A model generated the notes under the pieces. It did not search any database and was not told the DNA's origin. It saw only the letters and a program-made list of their open reading frames with translations. DNA of 61,758 bases from positions 1-61,758 of the forward strand of contig NZ_VRUU01000019.1 in assembly GCF_008039875.1 (NCBI RefSeq), written 5' to 3'. Shown piece after piece: positions 44,935 to 55,727 of this stretch. The first letter of the stretch is position 1, and every line of letters starts with the position of its first letter. This DNA comes from Methylobacterium sp. WL119. Lineage in GTDB: Bacteria; Pseudomonadota; Alphaproteobacteria; Rhizobiales; Beijerinckiaceae. The position numbers were made by a program, and so were the translations under genes.

Positions 44935-45555
44935 TCAGACCTCGACGCCCTGGCGCGAGGGCACCTTCCGGGTCTCGACCGCGTCCCCTTGGGTCCGCGC
45001 GTTCTGCAGGGCGATGTTCTGCCGCTTGACGCCGGGGCGGTCGCGCAGGGTCAGCACGATGGCGCCGATCATCGCGACGAGCAGGATCAGGCCGGCGATC
45101 TGGAAGAAGTAGACGTATTCCGTGTACAGCACCCGGCCGAGGATCACCGTGTTGCTGGTGTGCTCGCCCGCCGCCACGTTGCCGAGCGGCGCCTGCACCA
45201 GGCCGGGATCGATCGTCCACGAGCCGACGACCAGCAGAAGCTCGATCAGGAACACCGCGCCGATCATCGCGCCGACCGGGAGATACTGCTGGAACCCCTG
45301 CCGGAGCTGGGCGAAATCCACGTCGAGCATCATCACGACGAACAGGAACAGCACCGCGACCGCGCCGACGTAGACCACGACCAGGATCATCGCCAGGAAC
45401 TCGGCGCCCATCAGCACGAACAGGCCGGCCGCGTTGACGAAGGCCAGGATCAGGAACAGCACCGAGGCGATGGGATTGCGGGACGCGATCACCATGAAGC
45501 CCGAGGCGATGGTGAGGCCCGCGAACAGGTAGAAGAAGGCGGCGGCTGCGGTCAT
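44935..45555 (-). CDS. nuoJ: NADH-quinone oxidoreductase subunit J
   Basis: A 206-residue, five-helix subunit. [40 protein letters not shown] and VVMMLDVD are typical. Start [13 protein letters not shown] at 45555. A 143-base gap from nuoI holds a possible internal promoter. Confidence 0.96.
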   Translation of the reverse strand: MTAAAAFFYLFAGLTIASGFMVIASRNPIASVLFLILAFVNAAGLFVLMGAEFLAMILVVVYVGAVAVLFLFVVMMLDVDFAQLRQGFQQYLPVGAMIGAVFLIELLLVVGSWTIDPGLVQAPLGNVAAGEHTSNTVILGRVLYTEYVYFFQIAGLILLVAMIGAIVLTLRDRPGVKRQNIALQNARTQGDAVETRKVPSRQGVEV

Positions 45556-45640
45556 GCGCTTGTCGGGATCGGCCGCCGGAGCGGCCCCTTCTGCCTCATG
45601 AGAAAACGGTCCGCAAAAACGGTCCGGACCCGGCCGGCCG

Positions 45641-45669
45641 TCTATAGAACCCGCTCCCGCGCCGCACAA
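45641..45669 (-). promoter_or_regulatory. Candidate internal nuo promoter before nuoJ
   Basis: On the reverse strand, -35 TTGTGC (45669-45664), 17-base spacer, -10 TATAGA (45646-45641). The transcript would begin with a GGACCGTTTT direct repeat (45624-45603 region, two copies) and a GC hairpin before nuoJ. This is the largest gap inside the operon apart from the insertion at 53.1 kb. Confidence 0.45.
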
Positions 45670-45698
45670 CCCGCGGCGCCGGCGACGGGGCGGGGATG

Positions 45699-46187
45699 TC
45701 AGCGGTAGGGGGCGTCCATCGCGAGGTTTCGCGCGATCTCGCGCTCCCAGCGGTCGCCGTTCAGAAGAAGCTTCTCCTTGTCGTAGAGCAGCTCCTCGCG
45801 GGTCTCGACCGAGAACTCGAAGTTCGGCCCCTCGACGATGGCGTCGACCGGGCAGGCCTCCTGGCACATGCCGCAGTAGATGCACTTCACCATGTCGATG
45901 TCGTAGCGCGTGGTGCGGCGCGTGCCGTCGTTGCGGCGCGGGCCGGCCTCGATGGTGATCGCCTGCGCCGGGCAGATCGCCTCGCACAGCTTGCACGCGA
46001 TGCAGCGCTCCTCCCCGTTCGGGTAGCGGCGAAGCGCGTGCTCGCCGCGGAAGCGCGGCCCGCGATGGCCCATCTCGAAGGGGTAGTTGATCGTCGCCTT
46101 CGGCTTGAAGAAATACTTCATCGCGAGGACGAACCCCGAGACGAACTCCTTCAGCAGAAGGCCCTTGGCGACCTGATCAAGCTTCAT
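45699..46187 (-). CDS. nuoI: NADH-quinone oxidoreductase subunit I
   Basis: A 162-residue ferredoxin-like subunit. Two [4Fe-4S] motifs: [12 protein letters not shown] and [31 protein letters not shown] starts the protein at 46187. Confidence 0.97.
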   Translation of the reverse strand: MKLDQVAKGLLLKEFVSGFVLAMKYFFKPKATINYPFEMGHRGPRFRGEHALRRYPNGEERCIACKLCEAICPAQAITIEAGPRRNDGTRRTTRYDIDMVKCIYCGMCQEACPVDAIVEGPNFEFSVETREELLYDKEKLLLNGDRWEREIARNLAMDAPYR

Positions 46188-46231
46188 GCCGCGATCTCCG
46201 ATTCCTGGGTGAGGCTCACGCGCGACGTCAC

Positions 46232-47254
46232 TCATGCACCTGGAGCGAGGCCGGTCAGCTTGAGCACGAAGGCGACGACGACGACCGAGGCGAGCGAAAG
46301 GGGCAGGAAAACCTTCCAGCCCAGCCGCATGAGCTGGTCGTAGCGGTAGCGCGGCACCATGGCCTTCACCATGGCGATCATGAAGAACAGGAAGCTGGCC
46401 TTGAGCGCGAACCAGATCAGCCCCGGCACCCAGGTGAAGGGTGCGAACGGGATCGGCGAGAGCCAGCCCCCGAGGAACAGCACCGTGCCGAGCGCGCACA
46501 TGGTCATGATCGCCACGTACTCGCCGAGCATGAACAGCAGGTACGGGGTCGAGGAGTACTCGACCATGTAGCCGGCGACGAGCTCCGATTCGGCCTCGGG
46601 CAGGTCGAAGGGCGGACGGTTGGTCTCGGCGAGCGCCGAGATGAAGAACACGACGAACATCGGGAACAGCCACAGCCAGTACCAGCCGAGGATGCCGAGC
46701 GAGGTGTCCTGCGCGATGACGATCTTCGACAGGTTGAGCGAGCCGGCGCAGAGCAGCACGCAGATGATCACGAAGCCGAGCGAGACCTCGTAGGAGATCA
46801 TCTGCGCCGCCGAGCGCAGCGCACCGAGGAAGGCGTATTTCGAGTTCGAGGCCCAGCCGCCCATCAGGACGCCGTAGACGCCCAGCGACGAGATCGCGAA
46901 GATGTAGGTCATGCCGACGTTGAGGTCGGCCAGCGCCCAGCCCTCCGCGAGCGGGATCACGGCCCAGGCCGCGAGCGCCAGCGTCGCGAAGACCAGGGGC
47001 GCCAGCAGGAACAGCGCCTTGTTGGCGCCGGCGGGAATCACCGGCTCCTTCAGCACGAACTTCAAGAGGTCGGCGAAGGACTGGAACAGGCCGAACGGGC
47101 CGACCACGTTCGGCCCGCGTCGCAGCTGCACCGCCGCCCAGATCTTGCGGTCGGCAAGCAGCGCGTAGGCGATGAAGACGAGCAGGCAGGCGAGCAGCAG
47201 GAAGCTCTTTAACGCCAGCAGCAGCACGAGGCCCACGGTTTCCCAAGGTGTCAT
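46232..47254 (-). CDS. nuoH: NADH-quinone oxidoreductase subunit H
   Basis: A 340-residue, eight-helix subunit at the quinone site. [60 protein letters not shown] and [12 protein letters not shown] are conserved. Start [13 protein letters not shown]. Confidence 0.97.
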   Translation of the reverse strand: MTPWETVGLVLLLALKSFLLLACLLVFIAYALLADRKIWAAVQLRRGPNVVGPFGLFQSFADLLKFVLKEPVIPAGANKALFLLAPLVFATLALAAWAVIPLAEGWALADLNVGMTYIFAISSLGVYGVLMGGWASNSKYAFLGALRSAAQMISYEVSLGFVIICVLLCAGSLNLSKIVIAQDTSLGILGWYWLWLFPMFVVFFISALAETNRPPFDLPEAESELVAGYMVEYSSTPYLLFMLGEYVAIMTMCALGTVLFLGGWLSPIPFAPFTWVPGLIWFALKASFLFFMIAMVKAMVPRYRYDQLMRLGWKVFLPLSLASVVVVAFVLKLTGLAPGA

Positions 47255-47263
47255 GGCGGCCCC

Positions 47264-49336
47264 TTACTCGGCGGCTTCGAGGGCGCGCCCGCGGGCGAGG
47301 CTCGAACATTCGGCGAGCACGCGCGAGGCGCGCGCGATCGGATTGGTGAGGTAGAAGTCGAGCACCGGCGAGGCGAAGGTCGCCTTCGCGACCTCGCCGC
47401 CGAGGCCGGCCAGGCGATCGACCGCCGCGACCGTGTCGCCCTGCTCGACGCTGCCGATGGCGGCCATGTGGGGGTGCTCGGCGTAGAGCGCCCGGCGCAG
47501 GGCCACCAGTGAATCGAACGGCAGGCGGTGGCCGAGCACGTCCGAGAGCGCGCGCAGGATGGCCCAGTCCTCGCGGGCGTCGCCCGGCGGGAAGCCGGCG
47601 CGGTTGGCCTGCTGAACCCGGCCCTCGAGGTTGACGTAGGTCGCGCTCTTCTCGGTGTAGGCGGCGCCCGGAAGCACCACGTCGGCGCGGGAGGCGCCGC
47701 GGTCGCCGTGGGTCCCCTGGTAGATCACGAAGGCGCCGGCCCCGACCGTGCACTCGTCGGCACCGAGGTTGAACACCACGTCGAGGGCGCCGGGCGCGAT
47801 CATGCCGGCGAAGCCGAGCCCGCCCTCCCCCGGCACGAAGTCCAGATCCAGCGCCCCGACGCGGGCGGCCGCGGTGTGCAGAACGCCGAAGCCGTTCCAC
47901 GCCGGCGTGACGGCGCCGACGTCCTTGGCGAGCGCGGCGGCGGCGGCGAGCACCGCCGGGTCGGCGAGCGCCGCGGCACCGACGATCACCAGCGGACGCT
48001 CGGCGCCCTTCAGGATCTCGAGGAAGCTGTGCTCGCCCTTGGCGAGCGCCGTCAGCGTGTCGGTGCCGGCCCCGAGATAGGTGTGGGGATAGGTGAGATC
48101 GGTGGCCTCGCCGATCAGGCCGACCGCGAGCGGCCCCATCCGCCAGCGCTTGCGGATGCGGACGTTGAGGAGCGACGCCTCGGTCCGCGGGTTGGCGCCG
48201 ACGAGCAGGATCGCGTCCGCCGCCTCGATGCCGGGGATCGTCGGGTTGAACACGTAGGCGGCGCGGCCCCAGGCCGGATCGAGCCGCTCGCCGCCCTGGC
48301 GGCAATCGCGGTTTGCGACGCCGAGCGCGGTCATCAGGCTCTTGAGCGCGTAGGTCTCCTCGACCCCGGCGAGATCGCCGACCAGCGCGCCGATGCGCTT
48401 GGGATCGGTGCCCTTCACCTTGGCCGCGATCGCAGCGAAGGCCTCGCCCCAGGAGGCGGGGCGCAGGCGGCCGTTCTCGCGCAGGTACGGCCGGTCGAGG
48501 CGCTGGACGCGCAGGCCGTCGACGGGGTGGCGGGTCTTGTCGGAGATCCACTCCTCGTTGATGTCCTCGTTGACCCGAGGCTCGATCTGCATGACCTCGC
48601 GGCCGCGGGCGTCGACGCGGATCGCCGAGCCGACCGCGTCCATCACGTCGACCGATTCGGTCTTCGACAGCTCCCACGGGCGGATGTTGTAGCTCTGCGG
48701 CTTGGGCACGAGGGCGCCGACCGGGCAGAGGTCGGCGACGTTGCCCTGCAGCTCCGAGCCCATCGCCTCCTCGAGGTAGCTCGTGATCTCCATGTCCTCG
48801 CCGCGGCCGATCGCGCCGAGATCCGGCACGCCGGCGACCTCGGCGAGGAAGCGGACGCAGCGGGTGCAGTGGATGCAGCGGTTCATCGCGGTCCGCACCA
48901 GCGGGCCGATGTACTTCTCCTCGACCGCGCGCTTGTTCTCGCCGTAGCGGGTCGAGTCGACGCCGTAGGCCATCGCCTGGTCCTGCAGATCGCAATGGCC
49001 GCCCTGGTCGCAGATCGGGCAATCGAGCGGGTGGTTGATGAGGAGGAACTCCATCACCCCCTCGCGCGCCTTCTTCGTCGTTCCGGAGCGCGTGAGCACC
49101 TCCGGCGGCTCGCCGTTCGGGCCGGGCCGGCAATCCTTGACCGCGTAGGCGCAGGAGGCCACCGGCTTCGGCGCGCCCTTCAGCTCGACCAGGCACATCC
49201 GGCAATTGCCGGCGATCGAGAGCCGCTCGTGGAAGCAGAAGCGCGGGATCTCCGCGCCCGCCATCTCGCAGGCCTGCAGCAGGGTGAATTCGGCCGGAAC
49301 ATCGACCTCGATGCCGTCGACGAGGATTTTGGTCAT
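47264..49336 (-). CDS. nuoG: NADH-quinone oxidoreductase subunit G
   Basis: A 690-residue iron-sulfur subunit. N-terminal [2Fe-2S] domain with [20 protein letters not shown] and [29 protein letters not shown]; a further cluster in [12 protein letters not shown]; then a molybdopterin-oxidoreductase-like domain. Start [14 protein letters not shown] at 49336, nine bases after the small ORF. Confidence 0.97.
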   Translation of the reverse strand: MTKILVDGIEVDVPAEFTLLQACEMAGAEIPRFCFHERLSIAGNCRMCLVELKGAPKPVASCAYAVKDCRPGPNGEPPEVLTRSGTTKKAREGVMEFLLINHPLDCPICDQGGHCDLQDQAMAYGVDSTRYGENKRAVEEKYIGPLVRTAMNRCIHCTRCVRFLAEVAGVPDLGAIGRGEDMEITSYLEEAMGSELQGNVADLCPVGALVPKPQSYNIRPWELSKTESVDVMDAVGSAIRVDARGREVMQIEPRVNEDINEEWISDKTRHPVDGLRVQRLDRPYLRENGRLRPASWGEAFAAIAAKVKGTDPKRIGALVGDLAGVEETYALKSLMTALGVANRDCRQGGERLDPAWGRAAYVFNPTIPGIEAADAILLVGANPRTEASLLNVRIRKRWRMGPLAVGLIGEATDLTYPHTYLGAGTDTLTALAKGEHSFLEILKGAERPLVIVGAAALADPAVLAAAAALAKDVGAVTPAWNGFGVLHTAAARVGALDLDFVPGEGGLGFAGMIAPGALDVVFNLGADECTVGAGAFVIYQGTHGDRGASRADVVLPGAAYTEKSATYVNLEGRVQQANRAGFPPGDAREDWAILRALSDVLGHRLPFDSLVALRRALYAEHPHMAAIGSVEQGDTVAAVDRLAGLGGEVAKATFASPVLDFYLTNPIARASRVLAECSSLARGRALEAAE

Positions 49337-49345
49337 GCGCGCTTC

Positions 49346-49492
49346 TCAGTGCGTCGTGTCGGCGAGATCGAGCCTGCGCTCGATCCGCTCGACCCGAAGT
49401 TCGAGACGGTCGATCCGGCGATGGACGCCCGCCAGATTCTCTTCGATGCGATGGAGGTACACGAGCATCGGGTTGTCGGGCTGGTCGGTCAT
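49346..49492 (-). CDS. 48-residue coiled-coil protein between nuoF and nuoG
   Basis: [20 protein letters not shown] followed by a heptad-like helix ([20 protein letters not shown]) ending LADTTH. The ATG lies five bases after the nuoF stop, with GGAG eight bases upstream; the stop is nine bases before nuoG. The tight fit and coiled-coil pattern make it a real gene. No membrane segment or Cys. It may be an assembly or accessory factor for the hydrophilic arm, but no function is known to me. Confidence 0.78.
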   Translation of the reverse strand: MTDQPDNPMLVYLHRIEENLAGVHRRIDRLELRVERIERRLDLADTTH

Positions 49493-49497
49493 CGGCT

Positions 49498-50799
<1,302 letters not shown>

Positions 50800-50818
50800 G
50801 GCTTTGGCTTTCCGTGTC

Positions 50819-51853
50819 TCAGGTGGCCGGGTCGGTCTTGGACGGCGCCGCGTCGGGCTTCGATGGCTCCGCGGCGGGTGCGTCCCCGCTCGCGCCCGAG
50901 GCTTCCGGCTGCGGCGGCACCGCGTCGCGCGGCAGGTCGGACTGCGCGCCCGCCTCGGCGCCGGCGGGCTCGCCCTCGACGACGCGCTTGGCCGGCGAAT
51001 CCAGGACGTCGGCGTCGGCCTTGTCGCCGGCCTTGGTCGGCGCATCGCCGTCCGCGGCGCGCTGGGCCGGGGCGTCGGCGGCCGGGCGCTCGACGGCGCG
51101 GCCGGCATCGGGCTTGGCGATCTTCGGCTCGCTCGCCGCGCGCGCCTCGGTCGAGGCGGCCTCGTCCTTGCCCCGGGCCTCCTCGCCCTCGGCCTTGCTC
51201 TTGTCCTCGAAGCGCTGGCGCCAGGCGCCGACGCGCGACCCGTCGAACAGCGTCGCGTCGGTCAGCGTCGCGGCGCCGCCCTGCGGCTCCGACGAGACGC
51301 GGCCGGTCTGCGAGCCGACCTTGACCGGACGGCCGGCGGCGAGGTCGTCCATCAGCCGGCCGAGGCTCTCGGGCGTCAGGTCCTCGTAGTAGTCCTGATT
51401 GATCTGCACCATCGGCGCATTGCAGCAGGCACCGAGGCACTCGACCTCCAGCCAGGAGAAGTTGCCGTCGGCGGACACGTGCCCCGGCGCGCCGAGGCGG
51501 GCGTGCAGCATGTCCTTCAGCTCGCGCGCGCCGCAGGAATCGCACGGCACCGTGCCGCAGAGCTGGATCCAGAACCGGCCCACCGGCTCCAGCGCGAACA
51601 TCGTGTAGAAGGTCGCGACCTCGAGCACGCGGATGTGAGGCATGCCGAGCTCGTCGGCCACCGCCTCGATCGCGCGCCGCGGCAGCCAGCCGCCGTTCTG
51701 CTCCTGCGCCTTCCACAGCAGCGGGATCACGGCGGAGGCCTGGCGGCCCTCCGGGTACTTCTCGATCTGGCCCCTGGCCCAGTCCGCGTTCTCCGGCGTG
51801 AACGCGAAGCTCTCGGGCTGCTCGGCGGCGGGGGCGAGCCTGCGGTTCGACAT
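50819..51853 (-). CDS. nuoE: NADH-quinone oxidoreductase subunit E with long C-terminal extension
   Basis: Residues about 1-190 are the [2Fe-2S] thioredoxin-like subunit: [16 protein letters not shown] and [15 protein letters not shown] carry the four Cys. The remaining 150 or so residues are low-complexity, Ala/Asp/Glu/Lys/Pro-rich, without Cys, and probably disordered. Typical NuoE is 160-220 residues, so the extension is long even for this order. Start [15 protein letters not shown]. Confidence 0.96.
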   Translation of the reverse strand: MSNRRLAPAAEQPESFAFTPENADWARGQIEKYPEGRQASAVIPLLWKAQEQNGGWLPRRAIEAVADELGMPHIRVLEVATFYTMFALEPVGRFWIQLCGTVPCDSCGARELKDMLHARLGAPGHVSADGNFSWLEVECLGACCNAPMVQINQDYYEDLTPESLGRLMDDLAAGRPVKVGSQTGRVSSEPQGGAATLTDATLFDGSRVGAWRQRFEDKSKAEGEEARGKDEAASTEARAASEPKIAKPDAGRAVERPAADAPAQRAADGDAPTKAGDKADADVLDSPAKRVVEGEPAGAEAGAQSDLPRDAVPPQPEASGASGDAPAAEPSKPDAAPSKTDPAT

Positions 51854-51874
51854 ATCAGTTCTGGCCCTTCCAGC

Positions 51875-53065
51875 TCACCGGTCCACCTCGCCGAAGACGA
51901 TGTCGAGCGTGCCGAGCACGCAGGACACGTCGGCGAGCAGGTGCCCGCGGCACATCCAGTCCATCGCCTGGAGGTGGGCGAAGCCCGGAGCGCGAATCTT
52001 GCAGCGATACGGCTTGTTGGTGCCGTCGGAGACGAGGTAGACGCCGAACTCGCCCTTGGGCGCCTCGACCGCGGCGTAGACCTCGCCGGCGGGCACGTGG
52101 AACCCTTCCGTGTAGAGCTTGAAGTGGTGGATGAGCGCTTCCATCGAGCGCTTCATCTCCCGGCGCGGCGGCGGCGCGAACTTGCCGTCGATCGAGGCGA
52201 TCGGCCCCTGCCCCGCCGGCTCGCGCAGCTTGACGCAGCATTGCCGCATGATCTTCACGGATTCCCGCATCTCCTCCATGCGGATCACCTGGCGATCGTA
52301 GGTGTCGCCGTTCTTCCCCACGGGGATGTCGAACTCCATCTCCTCGTAGCACTCGTAGGGCTGCGACTTGCGCAGGTCCCACGGGATGCCGGAGCCGCGC
52401 ACCATCGGGCCGGAGAAGCCCCAGGCCATCGCCTCGTCCACCGAGACGATGCCGATGTCGACGTTGCGCTGCTTGAAGATGCGGTTGGACATGACGAGGT
52501 CGTCGAGGTCCTGCACCACCTGCAGGAACGGGTCGCAGAACGCCTCGATGTCGTCGATCAGCGCGGGCGGCAGGTCCTGGTGCACGCCGCCGGGACGGAA
52601 GTAGTTGGCGTGGAGCCGGGCGCCCGAGGCCCGCTCGTAGAAGATCATCAGCTTCTCGCGCTCCTCGAAGCCCCAGAGCGGGGGCGTCAGCGCGCCGACA
52701 TCCATCGCCTGCGTCGTGACGTTCAGAAGGTGGGAGAGCAGCCGGCCGATCTCGCAGAACAGGGTGCGGATGAGCTGGGCCCGCCGCGGCACCTCGATGC
52801 CCGCGAGCTTCTCGATCGCCAGGCAGAAGGCATGCTCCTGGTTCATCGGCGAGACGTAGTCGAGCCGGTCGAAATACGGCGTGACCTGGAGGTAGGTCTT
52901 GTACTCGATCAGCTTCTCGGTGCCGCGATGGAGCAGGCCGATATGCGGATCGACGCGCTCGACTACCTCGCCGTCGAGCTCCAGCACGAGGCGCAGCACG
53001 CCGTGCGCCGCCGGATGCTGCGGCCCGAAATTGATCGCGAAGTTGCGGATGTTATGCTCGGTCAT
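51875..53065 (-). CDS. nuoD: NADH-quinone oxidoreductase subunit D
   Basis: A 396-residue 49-kDa-type subunit forming the quinone pocket. [60 protein letters not shown] and the C-terminal [14 protein letters not shown] are diagnostic. Start [14 protein letters not shown] at 53065. Confidence 0.97.
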   Translation of the reverse strand: MTEHNIRNFAINFGPQHPAAHGVLRLVLELDGEVVERVDPHIGLLHRGTEKLIEYKTYLQVTPYFDRLDYVSPMNQEHAFCLAIEKLAGIEVPRRAQLIRTLFCEIGRLLSHLLNVTTQAMDVGALTPPLWGFEEREKLMIFYERASGARLHANYFRPGGVHQDLPPALIDDIEAFCDPFLQVVQDLDDLVMSNRIFKQRNVDIGIVSVDEAMAWGFSGPMVRGSGIPWDLRKSQPYECYEEMEFDIPVGKNGDTYDRQVIRMEEMRESVKIMRQCCVKLREPAGQGPIASIDGKFAPPPRREMKRSMEALIHHFKLYTEGFHVPAGEVYAAVEAPKGEFGVYLVSDGTNKPYRCKIRAPGFAHLQAMDWMCRGHLLADVSCVLGTLDIVFGEVDR

Positions 53066-53090
53066 GCCTGAACTCCGGCGCTGCCGAAGG

Positions 53091-53122
53091 GCGAATAGCG
53101 AATAGCCAATAGCGAATAGGGG
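53091..53122. repeat. Left inverted repeat of the four-helix-bundle cassette
   Basis: 32 bases built of GCGAATAG units: GCGAATAGCGAATAG, six bases CCAATA, then GCGAATAGGGG. Its inverted partner is at 53534-53566; the two share the first 15 and last 11 bases and differ only in the central six. Confidence 0.85.
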
Positions 53123-53143
53123 TTCGTCGTCATGATTGAGGCC

Positions 53144-53527
53144 CTACCTGCCGTCCGGCGATTTCTGAAGGGAGCGGATCAGCGCACGCACCATTTTGCC
53201 GAGGTCGTCGCAGCGCGCGAGCAGACCGGCGGCGGATGGCGCCTTCATGTGACCGACGCGGCTCGAGAGAATCACGTGGGTCTCGAGTTCCTTCAGCGAA
53301 CCCTGTGCCACGCGCAGGAACTGGACGAACGCCCCCGGGGTCTCGCGGCCATGCCCTTCGGCGATGTTGGCCGCGATGGATGCGGCAGCGCGACGGATCT
53401 GTGACGTCAGGCCGAACGTCTCCTCACGCGGGAACGACCGCGTCTCACCGTAGCATGCTTCAGCCAGCGTCATTGCGTCCTGCCAAACCTTCAGATCCCG
53501 ATAGGAGTTGATCGTCGCACGGTCCAC
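53144..53527 (-). CDS. Four-helix-bundle protein (23S rRNA intervening-sequence family)
   Basis: A 127-residue all-helical protein inserted between nuoC and nuoD. Family marks: INSYRDLKVWQDAMTLAEAC near the start, TFGLTSQIRRAAASIAANIA then EGHGRETPGAFVQFLRVAQG and SLKELETHVILSSRVG. GTG at 53527 is chosen because AGGGGG precedes it; an upstream GTG (53548) would read through the repeat. The family was first found in intervening sequences of 23S rRNA genes and is widespread in stand-alone form; related proteins serve as Avd subunits in diversity-generating retroelements. No reverse transcriptase lies in the window. Same direction as nuo, so it should be co-transcribed. Confidence 0.9.
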   Translation of the reverse strand: MDRATINSYRDLKVWQDAMTLAEACYGETRSFPREETFGLTSQIRRAAASIAANIAEGHGRETPGAFVQFLRVAQGSLKELETHVILSSRVGHMKAPSAAGLLARCDDLGKMVRALIRSLQKSPDGR

Positions 53528-53533
53528 GACCCA

Positions 53534-53566
53534 CCCCCTATTCGCCACTCCCTATTCGCTATTCGC
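53534..53566. repeat. Right inverted repeat of the four-helix-bundle cassette
   Basis: Complement reads GCGAATAGCGAATAG, GGAGTG, then GCGAATAGGGGG. It ends two bases from the nuoC stop and contains or abuts the ribosome-binding site of the inserted gene. Confidence 0.85.
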
Positions 53567-53568
53567 GC

Positions 53569-54216
53569 TCAAGCCGTCTTTTTCTCGTCGCCGGGAAGCA
53601 CGTATTCGGTGCCCTCCCACGGCGACAGGAAGTCGAAGTTCCGGAATTCCTGCGTCAGCTTTACCGGCTCGTAGACCACCCGCGCCTCATCCTGGTCGTA
53701 GCGGACCTCGACGAAGCCGGTGAGCGGGAAGTCCTTGCGCAGGGGGTGGCCCTCGAAGCCGTAATCGGTGAGCAGCCGGCGCAGGTCCGGGTGGCCCGAG
53801 AACAGGATGCCGTAGAGGTCGTAGGTCTCGCGCTCGTACCAGTTGGCCGCCGGGAACACCTCGATCACGGAAGGGACCGGCGTGACCTCGTCGGTGCGCA
53901 CCTTGACCCGGATGCGGCAATTGTGACGCAGGCTGAGCAGGTGGTAGACCACGTCGAAGCGCTCGGCGCGGCTCGGATAGTCGGCGCCGCAGATGTCGAT
54001 GAAGTTCCGGAAGGCGCAGGCCGGATCGTCGCGCAGGAACGTCAGCGCGAAGACGATGTCCGAGGCCTGGACGATCAGCGTCAGCTCGCCGAGCGCGATG
54101 GTGCGCTCGACCACCGCCGGGCCGAGCGCACCGGCGACGTGGTCCGACAGCGCCTGCAGCGCCGCGTCGCCGGAGACCGGCTGGGTGTGGGCGAGGATCG
54201 AGATGCCGTTGGTCAT
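53569..54216 (-). CDS. nuoC: NADH-quinone oxidoreductase subunit C
   Basis: A 215-residue 30-kDa-type subunit. [40 protein letters not shown] and [20 protein letters not shown] are diagnostic. The stop abuts the right repeat of the inserted cassette. Start [14 protein letters not shown]. Confidence 0.97.
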   Translation of the reverse strand: MTNGISILAHTQPVSGDAALQALSDHVAGALGPAVVERTIALGELTLIVQASDIVFALTFLRDDPACAFRNFIDICGADYPSRAERFDVVYHLLSLRHNCRIRVKVRTDEVTPVPSVIEVFPAANWYERETYDLYGILFSGHPDLRRLLTDYGFEGHPLRKDFPLTGFVEVRYDQDEARVVYEPVKLTQEFRNFDFLSPWEGTEYVLPGDEKKTA

Positions 54217-54225
54217 CGCGTCACC

Positions 54226-54813
54226 TCAGCGCTCGATCGTGCCGGTGCGGCGGATCTTCTTCTGCAGGAGCAGCACGCCGTAGAGCAGCGCTTCCGCCGT
54301 CGGCGGGCAGCCCGGAACGTAGATGTCGACCGGCACGACCCGGTCGCAGCCGCGCACCACCGAATACGAATAGTGGTAGTAGCCGCCGCCGTTGGCGCAG
54401 GACCCCATCGAGATCACGTAGCGCGGCTCCGGCATCTGGTCGTAGACCTTGCGCAGCGCCGGGGCCATCTTGTTTGTCAGCGTGCCGGCGACGATCATCA
54501 CGTCGGACTGGCGGGGCGAACCGCGCGGGGCGAAGCCGAAGCGCTCGCAATCGTAGCGCGGCATCGACATCTGCATCATCTCGACGGCGCAGCAGGCCAG
54601 CCCGAACGTCATCCACATCAGCGAGCCGGTGCGGGCCCAGTTGATCAGGTCGTCGGTGGAGGTGATCAGGAACCCGCGGTCGGCGAGCTCGGCGCTGATC
54701 GTCAGAAAGGTCGGGTCGTCCGCGCCGATCGGACGTCCGGTGTTCGGGTCGACGAGCCCCTTGGCCTGCGGCGCGATCGCCGGGGCGCGGGACAGTTCGG
54801 GAGTGAAGGCCAT
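54226..54813 (-). CDS. nuoB: NADH-quinone oxidoreductase subunit B
   Basis: A 195-residue subunit carrying cluster N2. [40 protein letters not shown] and [20 protein letters not shown] supply the four Cys, including the tandem CC. Start at 54813. Confidence 0.97.
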   Translation of the reverse strand: MAFTPELSRAPAIAPQAKGLVDPNTGRPIGADDPTFLTISAELADRGFLITSTDDLINWARTGSLMWMTFGLACCAVEMMQMSMPRYDCERFGFAPRGSPRQSDVMIVAGTLTNKMAPALRKVYDQMPEPRYVISMGSCANGGGYYHYSYSVVRGCDRVVPVDIYVPGCPPTAEALLYGVLLLQKKIRRTGTIER

Positions 54814-54852
54814 GGATGCCTCAGGAGCGGACGGGCGGGGCGACGACGCGGG

Positions 54853-55218
54853 CTAATCCCATTCGAGGGCGCCCTTGCGCCACTCGTAGACGAAGCCGAC
54901 GGTGAGGACCCCGAGGAAGGCCATCATCGACCACATGCCGAACCAGCCGAGATCCCCGAACGTGATGGCCCAGGGGAACAGGAAGGCGACTTCGAGGTCG
55001 AAGATGATGAACAGGATGGCGACGAGGTAGAACCGCACGTCGAACTTCATGCGGGCGTCGTCGAAGGCGTTGAAGCCGCACTCGTAGGCCGAGAGCTTTT
55101 CCGGATCCGGGCTCGAATAGGCCACCAGGAACGGGGCCACCAGGAGAGCCGCCGCGATGAACAGCGATACGCCGAGGAACACGATGAGCGGCAGGTAATC
55201 CGCCAGGAGACCGGTCAT
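54853..55218 (-). CDS. nuoA: NADH-quinone oxidoreductase subunit A
   Basis: A 121-residue, three-helix subunit, first gene of the operon. [20 protein letters not shown] with the conserved Cys and [20 protein letters not shown]. Start [16 protein letters not shown] follows GAGAGGTGTCGC. Confidence 0.97.
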   Translation of the reverse strand: MTGLLADYLPLIVFLGVSLFIAAALLVAPFLVAYSSPDPEKLSAYECGFNAFDDARMKFDVRFYLVAILFIIFDLEVAFLFPWAITFGDLGWFGMWSMMAFLGVLTVGFVYEWRKGALEWD

Positions 55219-55577
55219 GCGACACCTCTCACGCGCTGGACTGCGCCGCCCTGAGTTTCACCGAACGGCGATATGGAATTGCTCCAATGCCAGAGTGCGC
55301 GCGGGCCGAGGCTTAGTCGAGCCGACCCGGTGAAACAAGCCGTTTGCGCGTCGCACAATCGCGGCTTGAGACAGACAGGTGGCGCTGTGTCAGGCCTTCG
55401 CCAACACGGCAGATCGGCGCAGGCCCGGCAAGGTCCGAGCCGGCCCGGCGGCACCGGGATCGGGCCATGCGGACAATCGCGCTCCGCGTGGCAAGCTCGC
55501 GCTTGACACTCCCTGCCCCCCCACATAAACCCCCGCTCGTCGCCGAGGCCCACCGGGCCTTCGAGCGGATGCGCCGT
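55219..55577. other. nuo promoter region with a spaced inverted repeat
   Basis: Divergent gap between nuoA and tRNA-Asp. GTTTCACCG (55255-55263) and CGGTGAAAC (55328-55336) are inverted copies separated by 64 bases and may be operator half-sites for nuo. I could not assign a convincing sigma-70 promoter for nuoA. The right part holds the tRNA promoter. No small ORF is supported. Confidence 0.45.
55503..55531 (+). promoter_or_regulatory. Candidate promoter of tRNA-Asp
   Basis: Perfect -35 TTGACA (55503-55508); the -10 is weak, TAAACC at 17 bases or CATAAA at 15. The start would be about 40 bases before the tRNA. Confidence 0.5.
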
Positions 55578-55654
55578 GCGGGCGTAGCTCAGTTGGTTAG
55601 AGTGCCGGCCTGTCACGCCGGAGGTCGCGGGTTCGAGTCCCGTCGCCCGCGCCA
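55578..55654 (+). tRNA. tRNA-Asp (anticodon GTC)
   Basis: 77 nt including encoded CCA. Acceptor GCGGGCG pairs with CGCCCGC; D-loop GTAGCTCAGTTGGTTAGAGT; anticodon arm CCGGC-CTGTCAC-GCCGG with GTC at the centre; T-loop GGTTCGAGTCC. All four arms close. Confidence 0.97.
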
Positions 55655-55727
55655 CGTTTCCTCCCTCCCCATCCAGACCGAATCAGCCCTCCGGCTTCGT
55701 GCCGTCGAGGGCTTTCCGCGTTCGGCT

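Noticed and set aside
53144..53548. Possibility of a diversity-generating retroelement or a group II intron around the four-helix-bundle gene
   Set aside because: No reverse transcriptase, template repeat or intron domain V is visible within the nuo interval.
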